A stretch of DNA of 64,000 nucleotides from Promethearchaeota archaeon (GCA_014728035.1 WJMJ01000131.1:117381-181380); one strand, 5' to 3'; shown: positions 1-10,614, counted from the first letter of the stretch. Translations and numbers: made by a program. The notes: a model not told the origin generated them from the sequence alone.

Positions 1-71
1 GCGAACGGTTTATAACTATAGTTAATTCTGAGAGTATATTAATCTGACTCTCTGGTAGTGGTTACTAACAA

Positions 72-1331
72 TCATTCTGGCAGATATTTGTCAGCAGATT
101 CACGATAGACCTTCTCTTCGGTCTTGTGAGCTCCTGGAGTATCCAACTCAACATCTCTATAATCAGATCTGTCCTGAGATAAGATACTACGGAATACTTC
201 GTGTTGGATTATCATTCTCTGCACCTCATTACTACCCGTCCAAATTGTAGCAAGTCTAGCATCGCGATATAAGCGTTCTATAGGATAGACATCTGTATAC
301 CCGATACCACCCAAAATTTGCATTGCTTCGTGTACAGCCTTAAAGCCTGCTTCAGTTGCATACACCTTAGCTTGTGATACCTCTTTTCTGCACCATGCTC
401 CCGTATCAGCTACTTTTGCGGCATGATATACAAGGCCACGAGCAGCATCAAGTTCAGTAACACAATCAGCAACTTTGAAACTAATGCCTTCGTATCTACG
501 AATAGAATGTCCAAAGGCTTCACGCTTATCAGCATATCGAGCCGCTATTTCTATCGCTGCACGACCCATACCAATTGGCCCAGCTGCTGAAGTGAGTCTT
601 TCTGGAACCATCATGGCATTGAATACATCCGCTCCCTCGTTCAGATTACCGATGATTCGAAACGGAGGAATCTCAATATTGGACATGACAATTCTTGCAG
701 CACCCATCCCCCTACATCCCATTAGTTCATATTCTTCTTCGACCTCCACTCCATCATCACGTTCGACTACAAATGCCGTAAGGGATTTGTGGGGTTTTGC
801 ATCAAAATCAGTTTTTGCATAAATGAGAAAATAGTCTGCTCCAATTCCTCCGGCTACAAATCGTTTCTGGCCGTTTATGATATACGAATCACCATTTTTG
901 ATAGCAGTTGTATTTGTGCCGAAGAAATCAGATCCACCCCTAGGTTCTGTCAGTCCCTCACCACAAATCAACTCACCTTTTATAGTAGGAGCCAAGTATG
1001 TTTTCTTTTGTTCTTCAGTGCCAAATTTGTTAATACCTTCTCCAATTATACTTGGGAGAGAGTATGCACATCCGAGCGCTATACCAAGAACCCCTATCTC
1101 TTCGATCGCTAGCATTTCGGAAACCCATCCAAGACCACGTCCACCATAATCTTTTGGAAAACGGAGGCCTAGAATATTTGCCTTGCCAGCATCTCTAATG
1201 AATTCATAAGGATACTCTTTCTCTTTAGAGTCCATTTTTAGCAGTAAAGTTCGGTCTACATTATCGCGCACAAAAGTACGGATTTCATCACGTATCTGTT
1301 TCTCATCTTCAGAGAGCAATACTTCAAACAT
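72..1331 (-). CDS. Acyl-CoA dehydrogenase family protein
   Basis: Full-length ACAD-like protein (LSEDEKQIRDEIRTFV, GLTEPRGGSDFFGT, RYADKREAFGHSI, QILGGIGYTDVYPIERLYRDARLATIWTGSNEVQ). Start set to MFEVLLSEDE rather than the ORF-track M. Confidence 0.93.
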   Translation of the reverse strand: MFEVLLSEDEKQIRDEIRTFVRDNVDRTLLLKMDSKEKEYPYEFIRDAGKANILGLRFPKDYGGRGLGWVSEMLAIEEIGVLGIALGCAYSLPSIIGEGINKFGTEEQKKTYLAPTIKGELICGEGLTEPRGGSDFFGTNTTAIKNGDSYIINGQKRFVAGGIGADYFLIYAKTDFDAKPHKSLTAFVVERDDGVEVEEEYELMGCRGMGAARIVMSNIEIPPFRIIGNLNEGADVFNAMMVPERLTSAAGPIGMGRAAIEIAARYADKREAFGHSIRRYEGISFKVADCVTELDAARGLVYHAAKVADTGAWCRKEVSQAKVYATEAGFKAVHEAMQILGGIGYTDVYPIERLYRDARLATIWTGSNEVQRMIIQHEVFRSILSQDRSDYRDVELDTPGAHKTEEKVYRESADKYLPE

Positions 1332-1356
1332 CTTTCTCATCCCACAAGACTTAGAA

Positions 1357-1698
1357 TTATGCACCACGTAGTAAAGAATCTAGTGTCTCTGATGAGCCAC
1401 TTTCTCGTTCTATATGAATTGCATTTCTTGGACAAACAACTTCACAAACAAGACAAAGAATGCAATCAGCATCTCGAACAGGGTCTACCACACGACCATG
1501 ATCAGGAGAAAGCCATACTGAAAATACCTTTGTTGGGCATGCAGGAACACATTTCATACATCCATTGCAGGAGGCAAGATGTACTCCAGCCGTTTTGCCA
1601 TGAATGCACTCTGAACCATCAGGGCTAACCCATACAGGATGCCCACTATGTTCGCCCGTACAGTTCCATCGTTTGCGGAATTCCTTGTCAATTGGCAC
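1357..1698 (-). CDS. 4Fe-4S ferredoxin-type protein
   Basis: Two Cys clusters: CNGCMKCVPACPTKVF and CILCLVCEVVCPRNAI. Overlaps or abuts the acyl-CoA dehydrogenase gene. Confidence 0.85.
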   Translation of the reverse strand: MPIDKEFRKRWNCTGEHSGHPVWVSPDGSECIHGKTAGVHLASCNGCMKCVPACPTKVFSVWLSPDHGRVVDPVRDADCILCLVCEVVCPRNAIHIERESGSSETLDSLLRGA

Positions 1699-1744
1699 AT
1701 CAGGATAATGTGTTCCTGAACTTATAGTCTATTTGGGAAAATAC

Positions 1745-2170
1745 TCAAAAGTCACCTAGACGATTTTCACCTTCTATCTGTTGGAGCGGAGTCAAATTAA
1801 TGCTAGCCTCCAATGTCCCAAGATATGCTCCTTCACTGTCACGAATTGCAATGTACCGAATCAAAACTTTCCTTGGTTTATCACCAACAGGAAGGTCTAT
1901 CCAGAAATCAATTTGGTCTCGTTCACCAGATTTAAGCTTCTTGAGTACTTTTTCTACCTTATCTAGACTATCGGATGGATGGCACATTCGAACATTTCGT
2001 CCAATCACACCAGGGCCTCTTTTAAATATCCGAGTGCCGTGTTTGTTCCAAAAGAGAACATCATCCTCTGCATCAATGACTGAAAATTCCACTGGAAGTA
2101 CATCTAACATACTCGCCAAGAAATCAGTGTTCATTTCATCAAGTGCGTGGATAAGCGGTTTAATTGTCAT
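1745..2170 (-). CDS. PAS-domain sensor-like protein
   Basis: PAS-like sequence (LPVEFSVIDAEDDVLFWNKHGTRIFKRGPGVIGRNVRMCHPSDSLDKV). Confidence 0.75.
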   Translation of the reverse strand: MTIKPLIHALDEMNTDFLASMLDVLPVEFSVIDAEDDVLFWNKHGTRIFKRGPGVIGRNVRMCHPSDSLDKVEKVLKKLKSGERDQIDFWIDLPVGDKPRKVLIRYIAIRDSEGAYLGTLEASINLTPLQQIEGENRLGDF

Positions 2171-2198
2171 AGTATAATAAAGTGAAAACCATCACTTA

Positions 2199-2594
2199 TT
2201 GTTCTTTTCACTAATCAATCTTTTCAGATCAAGAGTATATTATTTGAGATATTGTAGATTCAATACGATTCTTCTCAAAGAAATAGCACCTTTTGCATCT
2301 ATAACATATAGGAGTGTTTCATATAATAAAAACACGATACCGTTGTCCTATAGATTAGATCCTAATCCTGATAAATTATCACGAGAAGATATTCTTTCAT
2401 TAGTTTCATTTTGTCCTCTTTGTGGAAATAAATGGCCAAAGAAACAATACATTTGTTCAAATGGCCACTGTGGAGTAAAGGTACGCATTGAGCCCAAAGC
2501 CCATAACTGGTTTCTATTTTATCCGAAGCATAATGGATGGGTGTATCTGGAAAGACGACTGCCAAGGATTTCGGAGGGAGAAAACAAGAGTTAG
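2199..2594 (+). CDS. Hypothetical zinc-ribbon-like protein
   Basis: ORF with CPLCGNKWPKKQYICSNGHC. The true start is probably internal to the ORF. Confidence 0.4.
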   Translation: MFFSLINLFRSRVYYLRYCRFNTILLKEIAPFASITYRSVSYNKNTIPLSYRLDPNPDKLSREDILSLVSFCPLCGNKWPKKQYICSNGHCGVKVRIEPKAHNWFLFYPKHNGWVYLERRLPRISEGENKS

Positions 2595-2665
2595 TGAGAA
2601 GACTAATTACATGGATTTTATACAATATCACAATCAATAGCATGGGATGTGCAAGGTGAAGATAA

Positions 2666-3154
2666 ATGACTGACGTTTTCATCCGATATCAAACAACAAC
2701 AGGAATAGAAAAGACAGTCAAATTCGATACGGCAGAAACCAAAATCAATTTAGACCTTCGGGATATCCAGTCAATTGACCTTTTACCACTTATTTGGTGT
2801 ACAAGTTTGCAGGACTTGAGCCTTAGAAATAACCAAATTGTTCATCTTGACCTGACACCATTAGCAAAATGCAAAAGCCTCATCTGTTTAGCTCTGAATA
2901 ATAACAAAATAGAATCCATTGATTTTAGCCCATTGTCAAGTTGTAAGAAGCTTGAGGAGATTTTCCTAAAAAAGAACAATCTCTCACGCATAGATATATC
3001 GCCACTCTTTCAGTGCAGTAACCTTCAGACATTTGAAATCGACGAGTCAGTTTCAATGACAGCAAATATGCTACTAAGATCAATCGGAAATTGGCCATCA
3101 GTACTAGTACAACAATATGGGAAGATACTCTGGAAAGTTCCACGAAAAAGCTGA
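2666..3154 (+). CDS. Leucine-rich repeat protein
   Basis: Repeating LxxLxLxxNxIxxLDLxPLxxCxxL units. Confidence 0.8.
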   Translation: MTDVFIRYQTTTGIEKTVKFDTAETKINLDLRDIQSIDLLPLIWCTSLQDLSLRNNQIVHLDLTPLAKCKSLICLALNNNKIESIDFSPLSSCKKLEEIFLKKNNLSRIDISPLFQCSNLQTFEIDESVSMTANMLLRSIGNWPSVLVQQYGKILWKVPRKS

Positions 3155-3159
3155 TGGTA

Positions 3160-4194
3160 TCAAAATATTGGAAGTATAACTAAGAATGCGAATACCATCA
3201 GACCAAAAATAGCTGATATAGGTACGGTAATAATCCAAGATATAACGATAGAACGAATCTGATCTTTTTTGATTGGTGTCTGCGAAATCCATCCCACAGC
3301 TATCAATGCGGCAACGAGAACATGAGTACCACTTAGCGGCAATCCAAAATACGTCCCGACAAACATAACCATCGAAACGGAAACACTTGCAGATAATGCA
3401 GAAGAGGGGGAGAGCGTAACTACTTCTGTAGAGAGTGTTTTGATAACCTTTCGGCCAACTACTACTAACCCGAAAGCCATTCCAACTCCTCCAACTAAGA
3501 GAGGAATCACAATACCTGGAAACACAAATGGGCCAAAGAAGACAGGCTCTTGAAAATCAGGTAGAGCAGTTAAGGGAGCTACTGCATTAGCAACATCATT
3601 CCCACCTCTACTTAGTGAGGTGATAATCAAGAAGACTGCAAGACCATAAGCAGCCAGTTCTTCTTGACGCTCACGCTGTGCCAGACCTGGCGCTCTAGAT
3701 TGGATTCGCCGAACTCCTTTGAATACCACTGCAGCAATGCCAAAACCAACAACGGGAGAAATGACCCATCCAGCAAGAATCTCGACAATCACATTCCAAG
3801 AAATTATCTCCATGCCCCAACCAGTCAACCCAAAAAACGGAGCGGATGCAGCCACACCAATAACTGAGCCGACTATACATTGTGTTGTGCTAATCGGAAG
3901 TCCTTTTGTTATAGAAGCAAGTAGAAGCCAAATTGCCATTGAGATAAGAACTGCAAACATCATTGTAGTCGTTAATTGTTGACCACTAATCAAATCAGAC
4001 CCTACTTTCTCAGAGACCCCACCACCAAGTGATAAAGCTCCGATAATATTGATGACCGCACCTATTGCAACAGCTGTGGTTACTGAAAAAACCTTAGCCC
4101 CAACAGCGGGACTCATTGTTTCATCATTGCTTCCAATCGCAAAAGCCACAATAAAGCCAATGACCAGTAATAGAAGAAGAATGACTAAATCCAC
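3160..4194 (-). CDS. Inorganic phosphate transporter, PiT family
   Basis: Multi-TM protein with GSNDETMSPAVGAK and GGNDVANAVAPL signatures. Confidence 0.9.
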   Translation of the reverse strand: MDLVILLLLLVIGFIVAFAIGSNDETMSPAVGAKVFSVTTAVAIGAVINIIGALSLGGGVSEKVGSDLISGQQLTTTMMFAVLISMAIWLLLASITKGLPISTTQCIVGSVIGVAASAPFFGLTGWGMEIISWNVIVEILAGWVISPVVGFGIAAVVFKGVRRIQSRAPGLAQRERQEELAAYGLAVFLIITSLSRGGNDVANAVAPLTALPDFQEPVFFGPFVFPGIVIPLLVGGVGMAFGLVVVGRKVIKTLSTEVVTLSPSSALSASVSVSMVMFVGTYFGLPLSGTHVLVAALIAVGWISQTPIKKDQIRSIVISWIITVPISAIFGLMVFAFLVILPIF

Positions 4195-4218
4195 TAGAAT
4201 GTCACACTCTTATCTTTT

Positions 4219-4887
4219 CTAGGAATATTTGGTAGCTAATGCACGAATGTAATCAGCAGTTGCTTCTGTGCGTTCCGCAACCAGTAATATTCTATGAGAC
4301 ATTCCATGAAACAGAAGTAGATTAGGAGCTTCGTGGTTTTGTTCAGTAAGAAGTGCTCCCAACAGATCGAATTGTATGTCCCGTGCCTCTTCTCTTACAT
4401 CTTCAACTTTATGACAGAACTCAACCGATTTAGAGAAATTGGTGAAAAGGAACTTGACTGCGTCTTGAAGTAAATCAGTACAATTCCAACATTTCTCAGC
4501 AATTTTGACAATTGCTTCAGGAGGTTTAGACTTTCGACCAATCGCCATCATTCTTACAGCTTCTTCAGCAGCATCGACAATATCATCCATCATCTCGACA
4601 AGTTTGTGGCGTTCTTGGGTCTGTTGAGGGAGATAGGCATGTTTGGGAAAGATGGATTCGACTAGCTCGTCCTTCAGTTCGTCCGCATGTCTTTCTATTG
4701 TGATTATCTCTTCTTCTCGAGCTAATAGAGTTTCTAGATCTCCATCGAACCAAGCCTGTGCACTCTGGTGTAATTTGGCACTAGCAGCTTGAAGGGCTTT
4801 GCTAATTTTTAGCATTAATTCATCTGCTTGTCTTCTTAATTCCTTATCGCCGCCACGGAATATTTTGGAAAACGCCATGATAACCAC
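4219..4887 (-). CDS. DUF47 / PhoU-like phosphate transport accessory protein
   Basis: All-helical DUF47-like sequence (EEIITIERHADELKDELVESIF), adjacent to PiT. Confidence 0.85.
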   Translation of the reverse strand: MVIMAFSKIFRGGDKELRRQADELMLKISKALQAASAKLHQSAQAWFDGDLETLLAREEEIITIERHADELKDELVESIFPKHAYLPQQTQERHKLVEMMDDIVDAAEEAVRMMAIGRKSKPPEAIVKIAEKCWNCTDLLQDAVKFLFTNFSKSVEFCHKVEDVREEARDIQFDLLGALLTEQNHEAPNLLLFHGMSHRILLVAERTEATADYIRALATKYS

Positions 4888-4940
4888 AATGTAACACGAT
4901 TATTGGTATCCTCACTTATAATCTTCATCCAAGCATAGTT

Positions 4941-5939
4941 CTATAGTTCAACTGCACCAATAGAATCCATATCACCAACGACTTCAAGTCCAGCATTTGT
5001 TCCTGTGCCTTCAAATAGCAGCTTGCGGCTGGTTTTTGTGAGCTCATAAAATCGAATACTAATCTTAGAAGTAAGACTCTCAATAATTCGTCCGGACATC
5101 GAGCCTTGGACTGGAGACCTAAGTGTTGCACCATCAGCACGTGAGGCATCAACCATAATAGCATATTTTTTATCACGTACTTGAAATCTAACGTTTTTTT
5201 CTGATACACGAATTTGAGATATCCGAGCCCCAGTGTAAGTTGTGAATCGGTATATTGTATTATCATAGAGAAGTCCAATTAGAAATCCAGGAAATTGAGA
5301 GCCAAACCAAGGAATCGTAGCAATTGATGATGAAAATGAAACTCTAGGTTCTTGAAAATGATTAGATTGCATCCAGATCCAAGAGCTAGGGAAACCTTGA
5401 CCCCAGTCCTTCTCTAAATATCCACGACCATCAGTGAAATCAATCTTGCTTCCATTGATCGTCAGAACTCCTTCTATGGAATGATCGAAGCTAAGTATAC
5501 CATGAAGGCATTGTAATCCAGGAACAAAACGAAATATTCCCATAGCCCCTGGAGAAAATGTTGTTACAGGCCAAGGAATAATGTTTTTGAAAATCAGGCT
5601 CCCTTCAACATGTTGGTCATCATTTCTGATTGCTAGTTTGATTCCATTTAGTGAAAATCTGCTATTCTCAACTTGGATGTCAAAAGAATGCTTAGCACTT
5701 GAGAAAGAATCTAGTGGGTAGCGATGGTAAGTAGCAGAGGCATCATTTCCAGTCAACACCTGGATAAAAGAATGTCGTGAGCCATCAAGCCCTCCAAAAC
5801 TCACACCAGGAATAATGGCATACGAGTGCTTCCGGGATTTATCAACTATTTTGAAATACCATCCCTCAAAGTAACCATTCATTTCCTTTTTCCCCTGATA
5901 CATCTCAGGTTTCCAATAGGTACGCAAAGCATGAAACAT
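4941..5939 (-). CDS. Tocopherol cyclase-like family protein
   Basis: GYFEGWYFKIVDKSRKHSYAIIPGVSFGG, DFTDGRGYLEKDWGQGFPSSWIWMQSNHF, typical of the tocopherol cyclase-like family. Confidence 0.75.
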   Translation of the reverse strand: MFHALRTYWKPEMYQGKKEMNGYFEGWYFKIVDKSRKHSYAIIPGVSFGGLDGSRHSFIQVLTGNDASATYHRYPLDSFSSAKHSFDIQVENSRFSLNGIKLAIRNDDQHVEGSLIFKNIIPWPVTTFSPGAMGIFRFVPGLQCLHGILSFDHSIEGVLTINGSKIDFTDGRGYLEKDWGQGFPSSWIWMQSNHFQEPRVSFSSSIATIPWFGSQFPGFLIGLLYDNTIYRFTTYTGARISQIRVSEKNVRFQVRDKKYAIMVDASRADGATLRSPVQGSMSGRIIESLTSKISIRFYELTKTSRKLLFEGTGTNAGLEVVGDMDSIGAVEL

Positions 5940-6047
5940 TTAACCACCAGTTAGTCAATAAATAAGGACTAGATGCATATCTATCATTAGGTCATGCCGA
6001 ATTCTTCATAGGTAACCTCACAGAATCCTATACGAAGAGGTATTAAC

Positions 6048-6863
6048 TTGAAAACAGGTCTGAAAGGTAAGCATGCTGTAATCACGGGTGCAGCAAGTGG
6101 AATAGGTTTTGAAACTACCAAAAGACTCCTTGCAGAGGGGGTCAATATCACAGGAACATACCATAGTTCCAAGAAAGGATTAGAAGAGTTAATCGAACAT
6201 TGGCAGGATCATCTTCAAATAATCCAAGCTGACGTCAGAGATGAAGCAAGTGTACAAAATCTGTTTCGCCTAGCAAACAAAGCATTTGGAAGAGTTGATA
6301 TTTCCATCGCAAATGCAGGTATTGCCAATCACGAAGGAGTAGCAATTCAAGATATGACTCTTGAGCAATGGGATAGAATAATTTCTGTAAATCTGACTGG
6401 CGTGTTTCTTACTGCAAAGTACTTCTTCAAAAACCTAGAAACATATCCTGAGGAACAAGCATCGCTTATACTTATCGGATCAACTGCTGGTATCTTTGGT
6501 GAAGCTTGGTATTGTGATTACGCATCAACAAAAGCAGGTCTCAAAGGTCTCATGCTAAGTCTGAAGAACGAGATAGTCCATCTTGCAAGAAAAGGGAGAG
6601 TGAATATTGTGAACCCAGGTTGGACTGTCACACCAATGGCAGAAGAAGCTCTAACCGAAGAAGAAAGTGTAACCCGAATCCTTCAGACCCTCCCTATGAG
6701 GAAAGTTGCATTACCAAAAGATATAGCGAACGCAATTCTGTACTTGGCTTCAGATGAATTAGCAGGTCATGTGAGTGGACAGTCCATAACAGTAGCAGGA
6801 GGTATGGAAGGTCGTCTACTATTTGTCCCGTCAGACATAGATCCATCACGCGCAAGAGGTTAG
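6048..6863 (+). CDS. Short-chain dehydrogenase/reductase
   Basis: TGAASGIG, NAGIAN, and YASTKAG catalytic motif. Confidence 0.93.
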   Translation: MKTGLKGKHAVITGAASGIGFETTKRLLAEGVNITGTYHSSKKGLEELIEHWQDHLQIIQADVRDEASVQNLFRLANKAFGRVDISIANAGIANHEGVAIQDMTLEQWDRIISVNLTGVFLTAKYFFKNLETYPEEQASLILIGSTAGIFGEAWYCDYASTKAGLKGLMLSLKNEIVHLARKGRVNIVNPGWTVTPMAEEALTEEESVTRILQTLPMRKVALPKDIANAILYLASDELAGHVSGQSITVAGGMEGRLLFVPSDIDPSRARG

Positions 6864-6867
6864 ATTC

Positions 6868-7623
6868 TTGAGTTTTGATGAAATTGCTATAGCATATGAC
6901 AATGCAATAAACTGGGAGAGCAGACTAGATAGAGAGATTCCATTCATCATCAAATCACTCAAAGATGAAGAGGCGGCAAAAATCCTAGACATAGCATGCG
7001 GATCTGGGCGTCATGCAATAGAACTTGCATCCAGAGGTGCATATGTGATTGCATTTGACAACAGCAGCTCTATGATACAACAAGCAAAGAATTTTGCAGA
7101 CTCGGCAAACTCAAGTCCACGTTTTCTCATTTTGGAGATGCTTGAGATGGAAAAGGAGGTCTCTGAATCCTTCGACCTAGCTTTGTGTCTAGGAAATTCT
7201 TTAGCTCTACTAAATGATTGGAATGAAGTAGAACATGTAATTCGAACGGTTCGAAACCTGCTAAACCAAGAGGGAAAATTCATATTTCAAACTCTCAACT
7301 TCACAGAGATAATTAAAAACGATTTTCGACTCTTTCCACTGAAAAGAGGATATACACCTAGTGGAAAAGAAATTGTTTTTGGCAGATTCTTTGACCACGA
7401 TACAAATAGCCAACAGACTCATCTGATTATGTCATCTTTTGTTAAAACTGGTAAAGAGTGGACAGTAACTTCCTCCAAACAAAAGATTCTAAGAATACAG
7501 AAGGAGAATATCGAAGAAATATTACTAAGAGCAGGATTCAATCAAGTAGAATTCTACTCTGATTATAACAAATCCTCTTTTGTACCTACAACTAGTCGAA
7601 GTATGATTGTACGAGCTCAATAA
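6868..7623 (+). CDS. Class I SAM-dependent methyltransferase
   Basis: ILDIACGSGRHAIELASRG motif. Starts with TTG. Confidence 0.88.
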   Translation: MSFDEIAIAYDNAINWESRLDREIPFIIKSLKDEEAAKILDIACGSGRHAIELASRGAYVIAFDNSSSMIQQAKNFADSANSSPRFLILEMLEMEKEVSESFDLALCLGNSLALLNDWNEVEHVIRTVRNLLNQEGKFIFQTLNFTEIIKNDFRLFPLKRGYTPSGKEIVFGRFFDHDTNSQQTHLIMSSFVKTGKEWTVTSSKQKILRIQKENIEEILLRAGFNQVEFYSDYNKSSFVPTTSRSMIVRAQ

Positions 7624-7630
7624 TTGGTAT

Positions 7631-8638
7631 TCAATCATTATTTGATTGAGTCTTGACAACAATAGCGATAATAATTGTAACCCCAACACCAACAGCTAGA
7701 ATTCGAGTAGAATCAAATAATGAAGGAGGTGAAGTAGGAGTGGGACTGGTCGGAGTAGTTGTAATGGAAGATATTTCAATCAATCCAATTGTCGGATCGT
7801 ATGTGAGAGTTTCATTGAAATAGGGGAAACAGAAGTAGATTTGTTCACCATTGTTTTGTGGATTCGCACCATTTACACTCGCAGTTACTCCGACTGTCTG
7901 AGAGCTGACCTCAGCAGTAGAGGGGTAAGATAGATATCCATTATCAAAGGAAACATTTCCTGCACCAGTAGCAACTGTGGGTCTATTCAACTGGCCGCTA
8001 GAATGCTGACCAATACTAATCACTATTCCAACTGCAAGACTATTGTTGGTATTATGCCAATTCCATCCAGAGAGAATTACATCAAATTTCAAAGATGCAT
8101 TTTTTGAGACTTCAATGTGATTTACCAATACTATCTGAAGACTGGGTTGTTGCGGCCCGAAACTTCCCGGAGAACTGGCAAGTTCAAAGTCTAATTGAAC
8201 CACCTCACCAGATTCTTCTTGAGTTACAAAGTTACTAAAAGTCCAAGTTCCAGACTGGAGTGCTATAACCGAACCAACAACTACATCACTGTCATGGGTA
8301 TAACCACCATCGCTATTGGTATCGGTATATTCAAACATTCTTACGAAGAGAACATGATAATCAGTCGTGTTCTCAACTATATCATAGAATCTATAATGTG
8401 GTGATTGGGAACCCATAAGAAAAAGACCAAACGATCCATTGCGTACATCAAGTCCAGTTGCATCTAATGTATAATCAATACCAAATGGAGAAGCAGCTGC
8501 CCAAGAGAGAGAAACCAGTAAGGTCAATACCGCAATAGTACACACTGATATAGGTCTGGACATAGCTATACACAATTCAATATTGCACAAATGCATATAA
8601 TAAGACTGCTTCCTGCGTTCATTAGGAGTTGAATTCAC
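7631..8638 (-). CDS. Secreted/membrane-anchored hypothetical protein
   Basis: Signal-like N-terminus, large extracellular region, C-terminal TM. Similar in order and motifs to the ORF at 9612-10589. Confidence 0.75.
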   Translation of the reverse strand: MNSTPNERRKQSYYMHLCNIELCIAMSRPISVCTIAVLTLLVSLSWAAASPFGIDYTLDATGLDVRNGSFGLFLMGSQSPHYRFYDIVENTTDYHVLFVRMFEYTDTNSDGGYTHDSDVVVGSVIALQSGTWTFSNFVTQEESGEVVQLDFELASSPGSFGPQQPSLQIVLVNHIEVSKNASLKFDVILSGWNWHNTNNSLAVGIVISIGQHSSGQLNRPTVATGAGNVSFDNGYLSYPSTAEVSSQTVGVTASVNGANPQNNGEQIYFCFPYFNETLTYDPTIGLIEISSITTTPTSPTPTSPPSLFDSTRILAVGVGVTIIIAIVVKTQSNND

Positions 8639-9477
8639 TGGATCAAGATACCATAATGGACAAGATGTTCAATGCGCTTGCTCATAAAATCAGACGGAAA
8701 ATAATCGTCATGGTTGGTAATCAGGGCTCCGTCACCTATACGGATCTTACGAAACTAGGTCTTGAACCAGGCACTCTCTATCACCATCTTGATATCCTTG
8801 TAAAATCCGAAGCTGCTATTCTCATACAGGGAAAGAACAAGCAATACTCTCTTACTGATCTAGGAGAAGCAGCTCTTAGTGTTATTTCACAGGGAGAAGA
8901 CCAAACATCTTGGACCATAAGAGAACATAATACTTCTGGAACAATTCCTAAAAAGATAGCAGATTATGTTGGGATGAAGCCTTTGACCATTCGGATACAA
9001 AGAGACCCTTGGAGATTTGTTATTGAGGTGATTCTCTTCCTAAGTGTATATGGGTATCTTGCATCTGAAGTGGCACTTCTGCCTTTTCTATTGTTCTTTC
9101 TTGAGGGGACTTTTATTTCAGGGATAACAATCATAGCAGCACTAGCTTCATGGATAATCACATATCTGCTTGTAGAAATTCTTTCGATGATAATCCTGAA
9201 GAAACGAGAGCCATCTCGCGGGTTATTTATGGCAATACCACTTGCATTTGTTCCTCATTTCTTGATAGAACTGTTATGGTACATTGCACCTGCAAGCGCA
9301 CCATTCACAGGTTGGCCTCTCACAATTGTTCTAACAGGAATAATTTCATGGAGTACGTATATACTCACAGTGGCAGTAGCGAGAGCAAAAAAGGTGAGAC
9401 TATCACGAGCAGCAATGATTACACTAATTATTACAAACCTTAACCTGTTTCTTTTGGCACTAATTACGGGATTCTAA
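8629..9477 (+). CDS. ArsR-like winged-helix regulator fused to a multi-TM domain
   Basis: HTH region (NALAHKIRRKIIVMVGNQGSVTYTDLTKLGLEPGTLYHHLDILVKSEA) followed by about 4 hydrophobic segments. Confidence 0.75.
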   Translation: MNSLDQDTIMDKMFNALAHKIRRKIIVMVGNQGSVTYTDLTKLGLEPGTLYHHLDILVKSEAAILIQGKNKQYSLTDLGEAALSVISQGEDQTSWTIREHNTSGTIPKKIADYVGMKPLTIRIQRDPWRFVIEVILFLSVYGYLASEVALLPFLLFFLEGTFISGITIIAALASWIITYLLVEILSMIILKKREPSRGLFMAIPLAFVPHFLIELLWYIAPASAPFTGWPLTIVLTGIISWSTYILTVAVARAKKVRLSRAAMITLIITNLNLFLLALITGF

Positions 9478-9611
9478 CAATCAAAGTAGTAAATAGTCAA
9501 AGTGGTACTACATCTGAAGAATGATGCGGTCGCTAAGAGAAATCGAAGTCAGTTCGGTAAATCCCGAAGTGGTATTTCCACAAACGCGGAATAGAACTAT
9601 TATATATCCAT

Positions 9612-10589
9612 TTGAGTAAACCATTCATGGTGTACAACCTTATGAAAGATAAGAAAATATTAATCGCCTTTGTAGCATTCGTGCTTCTGGCAACTGTTCC
9701 ATTTGTTGCAGCTCAACAGAATGGACCAGATTATGGTCATAGTAATGGTGTGGCTTCGGTGACCACAGATAACATTGGTCTCAAAGTCACAGCTACTAAT
9801 CAAGTTCCACATTTCCACTTCTGGGATGCAAATGATAGCACACCAGGAGCTGATTATCATGTCATGTTTAGCAAGTTTTTCGAAGCTAATGATACTGATG
9901 ATGACGGTACATACACACCAGGAACTGATCAGCGAGTATACGACCCCTTGACACTTCCATCTCTTGGTTGGGAATTTAGCGGATTCGAAACAGAAGGCAA
10001 TCCAACTGAGAAGATCCACTTCAACTTCACATCAACAGAAACATTTACACCACAAGGACCCCCAACTCTTGCGGATACTGGACCCCCAACAAGCATGGAC
10101 ATAACCATTAAGATTCTCGTACACATTGATTTGGCAAACGATAACGAAATGAAATTCGATATCATGCTCGATGGCTGGGATTGGACATACGACGATTCAA
10201 TTCTTGTATTCCAATTTACAATTTCTGAGAGCCAACATGGAGAAGAAAATGGTACAGCAGAACCAACTAATTTCCAGGGACAGAACGGAAACTTCACGTT
10301 TGGTAACGCATACATGGAAACTGCTCAAACTGCCACTGCAGGAAATGAAACTGCTCCTCAGACAATTCAGGTCAGAGCTAGTCATGGAAGTTCAGAAGCT
10401 GGTGAAACCGGTGAATCCGTATATATTGCCTTTGAGAACTTTGGAAACGAATCGTTATACTACGATCCCACTCTAGGTATTGAATCGGACGGATTTACTG
10501 GAATCATAGACTACAATACACTCCTAATCATTGCTGGCGGTGCAACTGTTATTGTATTGATAGCAATCGTGCTCAAGATGAGAAAGTAA
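9612..10589 (+). CDS. Secreted/membrane-anchored hypothetical protein
   Basis: Signal peptide (ILIAFVAFVLLATVPFVAAQQ), beta-rich extracellular region, C-terminal TM (LLIIAGGATVIVLIAIVLKMRK). Paralogous to 7631-8638. Confidence 0.8.
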   Translation: MSKPFMVYNLMKDKKILIAFVAFVLLATVPFVAAQQNGPDYGHSNGVASVTTDNIGLKVTATNQVPHFHFWDANDSTPGADYHVMFSKFFEANDTDDDGTYTPGTDQRVYDPLTLPSLGWEFSGFETEGNPTEKIHFNFTSTETFTPQGPPTLADTGPPTSMDITIKILVHIDLANDNEMKFDIMLDGWDWTYDDSILVFQFTISESQHGEENGTAEPTNFQGQNGNFTFGNAYMETAQTATAGNETAPQTIQVRASHGSSEAGETGESVYIAFENFGNESLYYDPTLGIESDGFTGIIDYNTLLIIAGGATVIVLIAIVLKMRK

Positions 10590-10614
10590 TTTTCTTGAAC
10601 AACAGATAGATAAT

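Noticed and set aside
475-1149. Plus-strand ORFs antisense to acyl-CoA dehydrogenase
   Set aside because: Antisense shadows of a confident CDS, with no independent evidence.
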